From assembly GCA_964453645.1 (NCBI GenBank), contig CAYVRJ010000002.1, forward strand, positions 248,001-312,000: a stretch of 64,000 nt of DNA, read 5' to 3'. Origin of the DNA: CAYVRJ01 sp964453645. Lineage in GTDB: Bacteria; Bacillota; Clostridia; Christensenellales; JAWKQI01. Below, one piece after another: positions 25,465 through 33,311 of this stretch. Position numbers and translations under genes: made by a program. The number at the start of each line of letters is the position of its first letter. The first letter of the stretch is position 1. The notes beneath the pieces were generated by a model. It was not told the DNA's origin, ran no database searches, and worked only from the letters and a program-made list of their open reading frames with translations.

Positions 25465-25914
25465 CTACCTCATCATTTGTTTAAATCGTTTTAATACGTC
25501 ACTCACAAATTTTTCTTCCCGAATGGCAACAAAAATGGTGTTGTCCCCGGCTAGGGTCCCCGCTACTTCGGGCAAACCAAGGTTATCTATGGTTTCGGCT
25601 GCCATGGAAGCACTGCCCGATATGGTTTTAATCACAACTAAATTACCTGCGCTCTCCATGGATTTCACTGTGTCCCGAAACATTTTCACATACACGTCTA
25701 AGTTGTTTTGCCCGCTCTGTTCGCTCACCGAATACTTGTACACGCCGTTTTCGGACATCACCTTTAATAGTTTTAATTCTTTGATATCTCGGGATACCGT
25801 CGCTTGGGTAACCATAAAACCCATTGAATTCAGCAAATTCACCAATTCATCTTGCGTTTCCACGTCGTTTTCCGAAATCAGGTTAAGAATTGTGTTTTGT
25901 CTGACAGCCTTCAA
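25465..25914 (-). CDS. argR: Arginine repressor ArgR/AhrC
   Basis: ArgR is a hexameric arginine-sensing regulator. The 149-residue protein has the N-terminal winged helix (QNTILNLISENDVETQDELV, then TQATVSRDIKELKLLKV near 37). The C-terminal oligomerisation/arginine-binding domain contains GTLAGDNTIFVAIR near 120, where the paired Asp-containing motif binds arginine. It lies between nadK (1-base gap) and recN (3-base gap). Confidence 0.95.
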   Translation of the reverse strand: MKAVRQNTILNLISENDVETQDELVNLLNSMGFMVTQATVSRDIKELKLLKVMSENGVYKYSVSEQSGQNNLDVYVKMFRDTVKSMESAGNLVVIKTISGSASMAAETIDNLGLPEVAGTLAGDNTIFVAIREEKFVSDVLKRFKQMMR

Positions 25915-25915
25915 A

Positions 25916-26749
25916 TTAACTGCTCCTTTTAGTATCCTTTTTTAAAAACTTCTCCCGAAGTAATACATTAAACGATTGATCTTTTAATCGAATAAAGTGT
26001 ACGCTGTGTTCGGATTTTGTAACAACCACCTTGTCTCCTTCGTCAATGGCCGTCATCTGTTCCCCGTCGATTGCCACTCCGGCAAAGGATTTTTGTGCCA
26101 ACCTCAGGGCGATGGTTGCCCCATCTCGAATCACCAAAGGCCGTGCTGTTAAGCTGTGGGCACAGATGGGGGTGATGGTCATACAGTTTGCCATCGGATC
26201 GATCAGCGGCCCTCCCGCCGAGAGGGAATACCCCGTGGAACCCGTGGGCGTTGCGACGAGCATCCCGTCACAAATGAGCTGTTCGGTGAGTTCTCCGTCG
26301 ATCTCACAGCAAAGTTCAATGGTTCTGGACACATCCTGCTTGAGTACCGCCACTTCGTTTAAGGCGATCCCACGTTTATTCTTTGCTGAAACTGCCAGCA
26401 TCATTCTGCTGTCGGTCACATAGTTTCCAGCCATAATCCTTTGAACAATGTTTTCGGTGTCTCCCCCATCGCTTTCCGCCAAGTAACCTAACCTTCCCAA
26501 GTTGAGGCCGAGAATGGGTATGTTATTTACTGCGCACTGCCCAGCAACTCGCAAAATAGTGCCGTCTCCCCCAAGGGTGATGACAGCATCGGTCACAGAG
26601 TAATCGGCAGAGACGCAACCCAAGGATTCCGCATTAGACCAAACGTCCGCCCCTTGGGCGACTATGTTTGCAACAATCTCTTTGGCAAGGGTTAAGTCGC
26701 TGTCTTTGCTTGTATTCACATAGAGGCCGAAAACAAACTTCTTTTTCAT
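25916..26749 (-). CDS. nadK: NAD kinase
   Basis: NAD kinase makes NADP. The 277-residue product (from the ATG at 26749) has the GGDGTILRVAG motif near 61, LGLNLGRLGYLAE near 83, CDGMLVATPTGSTGYSLSAGGP (quoted to 20 residues: CDGMLVATPTGSTGYSLSAG) near 158, and AIDGEQ near 235. The frame is open further upstream, but that stretch is antisense to the cobalamin riboswitch and has no NAD-kinase similarity. The ATG has no clear Shine-Dalgarno site. A TATAAT on the minus strand at 26777-26782 could be its -10 element, but the -35 is poor. Confidence 0.93.
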   Translation of the reverse strand: MKKKFVFGLYVNTSKDSDLTLAKEIVANIVAQGADVWSNAESLGCVSADYSVTDAVITLGGDGTILRVAGQCAVNNIPILGLNLGRLGYLAESDGGDTENIVQRIMAGNYVTDSRMMLAVSAKNKRGIALNEVAVLKQDVSRTIELCCEIDGELTEQLICDGMLVATPTGSTGYSLSAGGPLIDPMANCMTITPICAHSLTARPLVIRDGATIALRLAQKSFAGVAIDGEQMTAIDEGDKVVVTKSEHSVHFIRLKDQSFNVLLREKFLKKDTKRSS

Positions 26750-26795
26750 TGACTTTATTATAATCAACCGTGAATAATTATACAAGATTTTTTTC

Positions 26796-26824
26796 TTGAC
26801 TTGTGCGCACAATTTGTTTATACT
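26796..26824 (+). promoter_or_regulatory. SigA-type promoter of the cobalamin-riboswitch/btu operon
   Basis: TTGACT (26796-26801), a 17-base spacer and TATACT (26819-26824). Predicted transcription start near 26831, about 12 bases before the riboswitch begins. Confidence 0.8.
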
Positions 26825-26842
26825 GATAATCAAATTTAATAG

Positions 26843-27070
26843 AATCTTTGGTGCCTGAGTTTTTTCAGGATAATAGGGAAAACGGTGCAAAACCGTTGCA
26901 GCCCCCGCTACCGTAAGGCAGATAATCTCTTCACAATGCCACTTCATTTTGAGGGAAGGCGAAGAGTTTAGGTGAAGCCGAGCCGGGAAACCTGCCAAAT
27001 GATGATTCGTAATATTTCTTCGGAGGGAGGAAAGAAACATATTCTAAAACCGTCCGTTTGCGGTTTTTTT
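26843..27070 (+). promoter_or_regulatory. Cobalamin (adenosylcobalamin-type) riboswitch
   Basis: The conserved elements appear in order: TTTGGTGCCTGAG and TTCAGG (26847-26870), TAATAGGGAA (26871-26880), the B12-box-like GCAGCCCCCGCTACCGTAA (26898-26916), AATGCCACTT (26936-26944), and GAAGCCGAGCCGGGAAACCTGCC (26974-26995; the core is GCCGGGAAACCTGCC). The expression platform follows: a hairpin with a GGAGGGAGG loop (27011-27043), then a terminator (27046-27072). It should shut off btuFCD when cobalamin is plentiful. Confidence 0.93.
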
Positions 27071-27072
27071 GT
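27046..27072 (+). terminator. Intrinsic terminator in the riboswitch expression platform
   Basis: AAAACCG pairs with CGGTTTT around an 8-base loop and is followed by further T residues. It lies 12 bases before the btuF ATG, so the regulated decision is most simply read-through versus termination. Confidence 0.8.
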
Positions 27073-27084
27073 TTCTTAAAAAGT

Positions 27085-27924
27085 ATGTTTAAAAAATTAT
27101 TTCTCATTTTCATTTGTGTTGCTCTATTAGTCGGCTGCGTTCCCCAAGAAAAATCTTCTGAAATTAAAACCTGTATTTCCCTTGCCCCCAGTATCACCGA
27201 AACCATCTGTGCTCTCAATAAAGCAGACATGCTCATTGGAGTGGATGTAAACAGCAATTATCCCCAGAGCATCACCAGCCTTCCCAAAGTAGGGGATTTT
27301 AACGGGCCTGACGTTGAAAAAATCGTCTCCCTCAACCCCGATGTGATCTTTGCCGGACGAACAGTTCAGGACGATGCCATTGAAAAGCTGCGCAAACTCG
27401 GTTATTTGGTGGTTGAAGCGGAACCGGAAACCATTGACGAAATTTATGAAACCATTGCACTCATCGGCCAAACGCTGGGCTGCGAAGCCGATGCCGAAAC
27501 ACTGAGCAACGAAATCAAACAACAGGTGGAAGACCATTGGTTTAAAAATGCCTTGTACAGTTATCTTCCCACAACCTATTACGCAATGTCCTACGGCGAT
27601 CTTGGAAACTGGACGTGCGGAAACGGAAGCTTTATCAATGAACTCATCGGCATTGCAGGGGGGCTACCCGCTGTAACGCTGGATACCCCTTGGCTGGAAC
27701 TCAATTTGGAACAAATTGTCGTCATCAATCCCGATGTGATTTTAGTTGCCGACGATGTGGGCAGTGCCCAGCAGTTACTTGCAGAAAACGGCTATTCCGG
27801 CACCAATGCTGCCCTTAAGAAGCAAGTGTTTGAAATTGATGCCGATCTCATTTCTCGCCCTGGCCCCAGGATTGTTGAGGCCATCGAAGCCTTGGAATCC
27901 ATCTTTTCAAAGTGCCGGCCATGA
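27085..27924 (+). CDS. btuF: Cobalamin ABC transporter substrate-binding lipoprotein
   Basis: The signal peptide ends in LVGC (Cys18), giving a membrane-anchored binding lipoprotein. The mature part is the two-lobe PBP family (BtuF/FecB type): CISLAPSITETICALNKADMLIGV begins the first lobe (core SLAPSITET near 30), LNPDVIFAGRTV is near 87, and INPDVILVADD lies in the second lobe. The 279-residue length is normal. Specificity for cobalamin is inferred from the riboswitch in front. The ATG at 27085 is chosen although no ribosome-binding site is close; an upstream TTG at 27058 lies inside the terminator. It overlaps btuC by 4 bases. Confidence 0.9.
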   Translation: MFKKLFLIFICVALLVGCVPQEKSSEIKTCISLAPSITETICALNKADMLIGVDVNSNYPQSITSLPKVGDFNGPDVEKIVSLNPDVIFAGRTVQDDAIEKLRKLGYLVVEAEPETIDEIYETIALIGQTLGCEADAETLSNEIKQQVEDHWFKNALYSYLPTTYYAMSYGDLGNWTCGNGSFINELIGIAGGLPAVTLDTPWLELNLEQIVVINPDVILVADDVGSAQQLLAENGYSGTNAALKKQVFEIDADLISRPGPRIVEAIEALESIFSKCRP

Positions 27925-28874
27925 AGAATACACTGATTCTCATCACATTAATTGCCGTATCCATCCTTATCTTTGCAGGAGCGGTGATGTTTGGCTCATC
28001 GGGACTAGGGGTATCAAACGATATCATCGTCCTAAACATTCGACTTCCCCGGGCTTTGTTCGCATTTTTTGCAGGCGGTGCATTGGGGATATCCGGTGCC
28101 TGTTTGCAGGGAATTTTTAAAAACCCCATGGCGGACAGTTATATTTTGGGCGTTTCCTCAGGAGCATCCTTGGGGGCAGCACTGTCCATTGCTTTTGGCA
28201 GTAGCCTCTTCTTTTTAGGCATCACTCCCCTGTTTGCCACAATCGGTGCCCTGTTGTCTGTTGTTTTGGTCTATTCCATGTCCAGATTTTCGGGCAAATT
28301 AAATTCCTATTCCCTAATTCTTTCCGGCGTTGCCATCAACGCCCTTATGAGTGCCTTCGTTTATTTTATTATGATATTAAACCGTGACAAGATGGAATCC
28401 ATCGTTTTGTGGACCATGGGTTCCCTTGCAGCAGTCTCTTGGGAGAAGCTGATCATCGCTTCTCCCATCATCCTTATTTGTTCAGCAATCACCCTGTTTT
28501 ACGCCCGGGACTTAAACATCATGCTCCAGGGCGATGAAGAGGCGAGACATTTAGGTGTCGACGTAGATCGGGTGCGCAAGATACTCCTCCTGCTCACCAC
28601 CGTTGCCGTTGCCGCCGTGGTATCCTTTTGCGGTGTCATCGGATTTGTGGGGTTAATCGTACCCCACGTGCTCCGGTTGATCTCGGGTCCTAATCACAAG
28701 ACCCTGCTCATTCATTCCTTCATCGGCGGAGGTGCGTTTCTGCTCCTCTGCGACACAATCGCACGCTCCACGCTGCCCATGCAGGAGATTCCCGTGGGGG
28801 TGGTGAGTGCAATCTTTGGTGCCCCCTACTTTTTATATCTGCTGAGGCGAGGAAAGCGAAGAGGTGTGCTGTGA
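27921..28874 (+). CDS. btuC: Cobalamin ABC transporter permease
   Basis: This is a FecCD/BtuC-type permease of 317 residues with about nine to ten hydrophobic segments. The signature RLPRALFAFFAGGALGISGA is near residue 41. NPMADSYILGVSSGASLGAA is near 70, and the conserved CGVIGFVGLIVPHVLRL, which contains the coupling region for the ATPase, is near 235. The ATG overlaps the btuF stop in ATGA. An in-frame GTG nine bases earlier is less likely. Confidence 0.94.
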   Translation: MKNTLILITLIAVSILIFAGAVMFGSSGLGVSNDIIVLNIRLPRALFAFFAGGALGISGACLQGIFKNPMADSYILGVSSGASLGAALSIAFGSSLFFLGITPLFATIGALLSVVLVYSMSRFSGKLNSYSLILSGVAINALMSAFVYFIMILNRDKMESIVLWTMGSLAAVSWEKLIIASPIILICSAITLFYARDLNIMLQGDEEARHLGVDVDRVRKILLLLTTVAVAAVVSFCGVIGFVGLIVPHVLRLISGPNHKTLLIHSFIGGGAFLLLCDTIARSTLPMQEIPVGVVSAIFGAPYFLYLLRRGKRRGVL

Positions 28875-29641
28875 GCGGAATAATACTGAAAAACGTTTAT
28901 TTTTCATACGGGGAACAACCCATACTCAAAGATATTACTTTGTCTTTTAAAAAGGGCACGTTTAATGCCGTGATCGGCCCCAACGGTGCGGGGAAAACGA
29001 CGCTGCTCCGCATGATCTCGGGTTATTTAAAACCAACCGGAGGTAATGCTACACTCAACGGAGTCCCCCTGCATACCATTCCCGTTAAAAAGCTTGCCAA
29101 ATACATGGCTTTGGTTCCCCAAAGCTCCTCCATGGACTATCACTTTACGGTGGAAGACATTGTGCTCACGGGCAGGCATGTACACATTTCAAAGTTGCGG
29201 GGTGAAACTCAAGACGACTACGAGATCGGCCGCAGAGCCATGGAACAGGTGAACATTCTTCACTTAAAGGACAGGAGCGTAACCACCCTTTCGGGGGGTG
29301 AATGGCAGCGCATGATCATTGCAAGGGCCATCTGCCAGCAGTCGGAAATTATATTGTTGGACGAACCCGTTTCCAACTTGGATATATTAAATCAAGTGGA
29401 GATCTTAAAAACGATTCAGCGCACCGTTGAGCAAACGGGGATTACAGCCATTTGTGTGCTCCACGATTTAAGCCTGACGCTGAACTTTTGTGATACCGTC
29501 ACTGTCATCGCCAACAACCGGCTCTTCGCCCATGGAAAACCAAAGGATATCCTCACCCAAGAGAATATCCTTTCCGTATACGGCATGGAAACGAGTATCG
29601 TCCAACACGAAGGTGGGACGTACGTCTTGCCAAAGTATTAA
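28871..29641 (+). CDS. btuD: Cobalamin ABC transporter ATP-binding protein
   Basis: The 256-residue ATPase drives BtuC. Walker A GPNGAGKTT is near residue 37, the Q-loop VPQSS near 80, the ABC signature LSGGEWQRM near 137, Walker B ILLDEPVSNLD near 157 and the H-loop CVLHDLSLT near 195. The start is GTG overlapping the btuC stop. Its TAA overlaps the stop codon of the convergent PfoR-like gene. Confidence 0.94.
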   Translation: MSGIILKNVYFSYGEQPILKDITLSFKKGTFNAVIGPNGAGKTTLLRMISGYLKPTGGNATLNGVPLHTIPVKKLAKYMALVPQSSSMDYHFTVEDIVLTGRHVHISKLRGETQDDYEIGRRAMEQVNILHLKDRSVTTLSGGEWQRMIIARAICQQSEIILLDEPVSNLDILNQVEILKTIQRTVEQTGITAICVLHDLSLTLNFCDTVTVIANNRLFAHGKPKDILTQENILSVYGMETSIVQHEGGTYVLPKY

Positions 29642-30678
29642 CTTTTCACAAAAACAGCTTCGTCTGCTTTGGATCGATCCAGCAGGAAGTCCCCGTCCTT
29701 AATCCAACCCAACTTCTTAAGAACTGCATTGATAGCAACCACCAGAACAACGGGTGCCACAAAGTGCAAGAGCAGCATGGGTAAAAATATTTCTGCTATA
29801 GATGCAGTTTCCCCCATGGCTGCAAATGTGCCAAACTGCCCCACCAGCCCTGCGGTGCCCATGCCCGCCCCTGCGGCGGTGTTCGTCATTTTAAAGACGC
29901 AGGTGGAGATTGGGCCTAGTATGGCTCCTGCCAGCGTGGGGGCAATCCATATTTGCGGCCTTCTCAAAATGTTTGAAAATTGAAGCATAGAGGTGCCCAG
30001 TCCAACGGAAATGAGGCTTCCCCCACCGTTGTCCTTCAGCCCAGCAATGGCAAAACCAACCATCTGGGCACAGCAGCCAACGGTTGCAGCCCCGGCAGCC
30101 AGGCCCGAGATGCCGATCATGATACACAGTGCGGCAGACGAGATGGGTGCCGTTAAACACATACCCACCACCACGGCAATTACAATGCCCATAGGCAGCG
30201 GAGACAGCATGGTTGCTTGATTGATAAAATCACCCAGCGACTGCATAAAGCCTTGGATGGGTGGCCCGATGAGCAGGGCAATGGCTCCCCCCGACACAAT
30301 TGTAACCACGGGAGCTATGATAATATCTACTTTTGTTTTTCCAGCCACCAAGGAGCCCAATTCACACCCCACAATAGCGGCAAAGTAAGCCCCAACAGGC
30401 CCCCCCAAAGAATATCCAATCGCTCCGGTGACACAGGAGGAAAAGATCACCAAGGGTTTACACTTAAGCCCAAAGGCAATGGCACAGCCAATGGCTGCTC
30501 CCACAACGGGAGACTTAGCATCGAAAATAGGCGTAATCTCCAATAGAAATCCGAGAAAAGGAATTTTGCCCAATTGTGACAAGATCAGCCCAACGATTAG
30601 CGAGGAAAATAATCCCAATGCCATGGCGCTGGTACCGTCTAAAAAGTATCGTTTAGCGAAATATGTTAGTTTTTTCAA
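29638..30678 (-). CDS. PfoR-like / PTS EIIC_2-type membrane protein
   Basis: The 346-residue protein is very hydrophobic, with about ten membrane segments. It fits the PTS_EIIC_2 (COG3641) family that includes the Clostridium perfringens regulator PfoR. Gly/Ala-rich repeats such as SPVVGAAIGCAIAFGLKC near 73, TAPISSAALCIMIGISGLAA near 197, and NTAAGAGMGTAGLVGQFGTF near 282 are characteristic. No EIIA or EIIB domain is present, so sugar transport by itself is not shown; the substrate is unknown. I chose the TTG at 30678 because the promoter's TATAAT is at 30710-30715, which rules out the upstream ATG at 30738. Confidence 0.8.
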   Translation of the reverse strand: MKKLTYFAKRYFLDGTSAMALGLFSSLIVGLILSQLGKIPFLGFLLEITPIFDAKSPVVGAAIGCAIAFGLKCKPLVIFSSCVTGAIGYSLGGPVGAYFAAIVGCELGSLVAGKTKVDIIIAPVVTIVSGGAIALLIGPPIQGFMQSLGDFINQATMLSPLPMGIVIAVVVGMCLTAPISSAALCIMIGISGLAAGAATVGCCAQMVGFAIAGLKDNGGGSLISVGLGTSMLQFSNILRRPQIWIAPTLAGAILGPISTCVFKMTNTAAGAGMGTAGLVGQFGTFAAMGETASIAEIFLPMLLLHFVAPVVLVVAINAVLKKLGWIKDGDFLLDRSKADEAVFVKS

Positions 30679-30709
30679 TTTGTCTACCCCACAGCGTAAA
30701 TTTAAGCGG

Positions 30710-30738
30710 ATTATAGCACAACCGCATTTTTCTTTCAA
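30710..30738 (-). promoter_or_regulatory. SigA-type promoter of the PfoR-like gene
   Basis: On the minus strand, TTGAAA (30733-30738), a 17-base spacer and a perfect TATAAT (30710-30715). Transcription would start near 30703, leaving a leader of about 25 bases before the TTG start. Confidence 0.75.
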
Positions 30739-30743
30739 GACTC

Positions 30744-30771
30744 TTGCATATATTCTAATTTGTGTTAAGAT
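30744..30771 (+). promoter_or_regulatory. Candidate promoter of the HIT gene
   Basis: TTGCAT (30744-30749), a 16-base spacer and TAAGAT (30766-30771). It lies back to back with the PfoR-like promoter. The leader would be only about 14 bases, just enough to contain the GGAGG ribosome-binding site. Confidence 0.5.
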
Positions 30772-30791
30772 AGCAATTGGAGGTACTGTTT

Positions 30792-31133
30792 ATGGAAAAC
30801 TGTATATTTTGCAAAATTGCCGCGGGAGAAATTCCTGCAAAAGTTATCTATGAGGATGACAAAATCATTTCTTTTTACGATTTAAATCCCCAAGCATCCG
30901 TCCACGTTTTGGTGATTCCCAAAACACACTTGGAAAACTTAAACGGCATAAACGAAACGAATTTACCTTATATCGCACACATCATGCAGTGTATTCCTGT
31001 TATAGCGTCCAAGTTGAATTTAAATAACGGTTACAGGGTCGTTTTTAATACAGGCAGTGATGCGTGCCAAAGTGTTTTTCACCTGCATGCCCACATCTTG
31101 GGTGGCAATAAATTAAAAGATACTATGGGTTGA
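30792..31133 (+). CDS. Histidine triad (HIT/Hint) nucleotide-binding protein
   Basis: Hint proteins hydrolyse adenosine phosphoramidates and acyl-adenylates. The 113-residue product begins NCIFCKIAAGEIPAKVIYED and contains VLVIPKTHLENL near 43 and the histidine triad HLHAHILGG near 98-106. I chose the ATG at 30792 with GGAGG 8 bases upstream. It is a single gene with a short AT-rich spacer before the chemoreceptor. Confidence 0.95.
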   Translation: MENCIFCKIAAGEIPAKVIYEDDKIISFYDLNPQASVHVLVIPKTHLENLNGINETNLPYIAHIMQCIPVIASKLNLNNGYRVVFNTGSDACQSVFHLHAHILGGNKLKDTMG

Positions 31134-31207
31134 GCTCATATTTTGCTTATTTTTGTTGCGCAAACACGTTTTTTCGAGATATTTCGGTAGAAAATGCTTC
31201 TTTTCAA

Positions 31208-31236
31208 TTGACAATACAAGCCTGTCGTAATAAAAT
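31208..31236 (+). promoter_or_regulatory. SigA-type promoter of the chemoreceptor gene
   Basis: A perfect TTGACA (31208-31213), a 17-base spacer and TAAAAT (31231-31236), about 48 bases before the ATG. A second -10-like TATAAT lies a little downstream. Confidence 0.75.
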
Positions 31237-31283
31237 AAAGAATATGGGTATAATAAAGACGAACAAAAAAGGAGCTTTTCTAT

Positions 31284-33062
31284 ATGTTTAAAAACGTCAA
31301 AATAGGTACAAGACTCATTATCGTATTTGGCATAATACTTGTGTTTTTTATTTCTGCTATTTTTGTTTCGTTGAATATGATTACCAGTACGAACAATGCG
31401 ATCAATGATTTTAATGAACACGCACATAAAGCCACATCCTATGCTTGGTCTGCACGGCGGGATATCCGTTTGTTACAAGCTAATATCTATAAAGCCATCG
31501 TTTTAACGGATCTAACCGAAATCGGCAAAGCCGTTGACGATGCCAATGATGCGGCAGAATCGTTTAATAAAAATCTTGAAGATCTCAAGGTTGTTTTCCC
31601 CGACGCTACAGCTAAAATTGATGAAGCCATCAATATTGCCCATCAAGCCAAGGCTTCGAGAGAACAGGTCTTAAACTACGCAAGGACAGGCACCCAAAAT
31701 GATTTGGCCATTCAAGTTCTAAACGATCAGTATGCACCTGCACTGGATAAAATCATCAGTAGCCTTATAAACATTAGTGATATGGCTGAAAGTCAGGCAT
31801 CAGAGTTTGTTGCCAATTCTGTAAGAGAATCCAACTCTGCCATGCTCATTCTCATCAGTGTGACTGCTGTCATTATTATTGCCATTATTATTTTAGCACT
31901 AGCAATCACCAAGGGCATCACTGTTCCTCTCAAGAAAATGGTGGAGCGCCTCATTGGTCTCGAAAATGGAGATTTGAACTCCCCCATCCCTGTTTTTAAT
32001 GGAAAAGATGAGATTGTGGAATTGTCCGTGAGTATGGAGGGTGCTGTAAAGCAATTAACCCAGTACGTTAGGGATATCGATCGGGCAATGACAGAAATGT
32101 CTAAGGGCAACTTTGATTTAGCTCCCTCTCAGCCCTTTATTGGTGATTTTGAAAATATTGAAAAATCCATTACACATTTTATCGTAAATATGTGCACAAC
32201 CCTGGAACAGATCAATGCATCCACTGCACAAGTGGCAATGGGTGCAGATCAAGTGTCTCACGGCGCACAGTCCTTAGCCCAAGGTTCAACCCAGCAAGCT
32301 AGTTCTGTTGAGCAGCTCTCCTCTTCTATTTCAAACATTGCTATTCAAATTAAACAAAATGCCGAAAATTCGATTAAAGCGAATGAAATGTCTCTTAAGA
32401 GTAAAGAGGCCATTCTCAAGAGCAACGAACAAATGCAGCGCTTAATGCATGCCATGGATGAGATTAGCAACTCTTCGGCTGAAATTAAAAAGATTATTAA
32501 GACAATTGATGACATTGCCTTCCAAACCAATATATTGGCCCTCAATGCTGCGGTGGAAGCTGCCCGGGCAGGAGAAGCGGGTAAGGGATTTGCAGTTGTT
32601 GCGGATGAAGTGAGAAATCTTGCCAGCAAAAGTGCAGATGCAGCACGCCACACAACTGAACTCATTGAAAAATCAATTATCTCTGTTTCAAACGGTGCAC
32701 AAATTGCCGATGAGGCTGCACAGGAACTTTTGGGTATTGTGGAAAGTTCAAACAGTACTTCAACCCTCATCAACGAAGTAACCCGTGCATCCAACGATCA
32801 GGCAGTTGCTATCGAACAAGTAAACATTGGTATTGATCAAATTTCATCCGTTGTACAGACAAACTCAGCCACAAGCCAAGAGAGCGCTGCATCCAGCGAA
32901 GAGTTGTCCAGCCAAGCAAATTTAATGAGGGAGCTTGTATGCCAATTTAAGCTAAAGGATTTAAGTTCGATCCCCGGAATCGAAAATATTGTTATAACCC
33001 AAACATCCCCTAAAAAATTGCCGGGAGAAGTCTTTACGGAAGACTTTAGCAGTAAATACTAG
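31284..33062 (+). CDS. Methyl-accepting chemotaxis protein
   Basis: This is a membrane chemoreceptor of 592 residues. TM1 is at about 10-32 and the extracytoplasmic helical sensor (four-helix-bundle type) at about 33-183. TM2 is at about 185-208, HAMP near 209-262, and a second HAMP-like stretch up to 310. The signalling hairpin has its tip at IAFQTNILALNAAVEAARAG (about 413-432), followed by GKGFAVVADEVRNLA. There is no C-terminal NWETF-type tether. The ligand is unknown. GGAG lies about 8 bases before the ATG. It neighbours a GGDEF gene and a cheW gene. Confidence 0.94.
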   Translation: MFKNVKIGTRLIIVFGIILVFFISAIFVSLNMITSTNNAINDFNEHAHKATSYAWSARRDIRLLQANIYKAIVLTDLTEIGKAVDDANDAAESFNKNLEDLKVVFPDATAKIDEAINIAHQAKASREQVLNYARTGTQNDLAIQVLNDQYAPALDKIISSLINISDMAESQASEFVANSVRESNSAMLILISVTAVIIIAIIILALAITKGITVPLKKMVERLIGLENGDLNSPIPVFNGKDEIVELSVSMEGAVKQLTQYVRDIDRAMTEMSKGNFDLAPSQPFIGDFENIEKSITHFIVNMCTTLEQINASTAQVAMGADQVSHGAQSLAQGSTQQASSVEQLSSSISNIAIQIKQNAENSIKANEMSLKSKEAILKSNEQMQRLMHAMDEISNSSAEIKKIIKTIDDIAFQTNILALNAAVEAARAGEAGKGFAVVADEVRNLASKSADAARHTTELIEKSIISVSNGAQIADEAAQELLGIVESSNSTSTLINEVTRASNDQAVAIEQVNIGIDQISSVVQTNSATSQESAASSEELSSQANLMRELVCQFKLKDLSSIPGIENIVITQTSPKKLPGEVFTEDFSSKY

Positions 33063-33083
33063 GGTATTCAGTTAGATAGTGCA

Positions 33084-33118
33084 GAGCACCTAGCAATTCG
33101 TTGGGTGCTCTTATATTT
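33084..33118 (+). terminator. Intrinsic terminator of the chemoreceptor gene
   Basis: GAGCACC (33084-33090) pairs with GGTGCTC (33104-33110) and is followed by TTATATTT. Confidence 0.75.
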
Positions 33119-33229
33119 AAAAATTATAACTTTCACATCATCTAAAATTCTGTTTATATTTTGATTTTATATTGTTTTTAATAGCATTTATCTTAAATTA
33201 ATTTATTTAACGATTGAAATATTTTTTAA

Positions 33230-33258
33230 TTGTTAAAACCATCACTTTGTGTTATAAT
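33230..33258 (+). promoter_or_regulatory. SigA-type promoter of the GGDEF gene
   Basis: TTGTTA (33230-33235), a 17-base spacer and a perfect TATAAT (33253-33258). The remaining part of the 33119-33311 spacer is very AT-rich and shows no gene. Just before the start codon AGGT and ACCT can form a small hairpin over the weak ribosome-binding site. Confidence 0.7.
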
Positions 33259-33311
33259 AAGGTATAAGACTAGCATTATATTGCTGTTAAGCTGAGGCAG
33301 GTTAGATACCT

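Noticed and set aside
25211..25945. 244-codon open frame on the plus strand, antisense to recN and argR
   Set aside because: Low-complexity Ser/Leu-rich translation with no family features; it mirrors two clear genes on the other strand and has no ribosome-binding site.
26750..27040. N-terminal extension of nadK to 27040
   Set aside because: The extra stretch is antisense to the conserved cobalamin riboswitch and has no NAD-kinase similarity.
33119..33311. c-di-GMP riboswitch in front of the GGDEF gene
   Set aside because: The conserved GEMM sequence blocks are not present; only a promoter and a tiny hairpin are visible.
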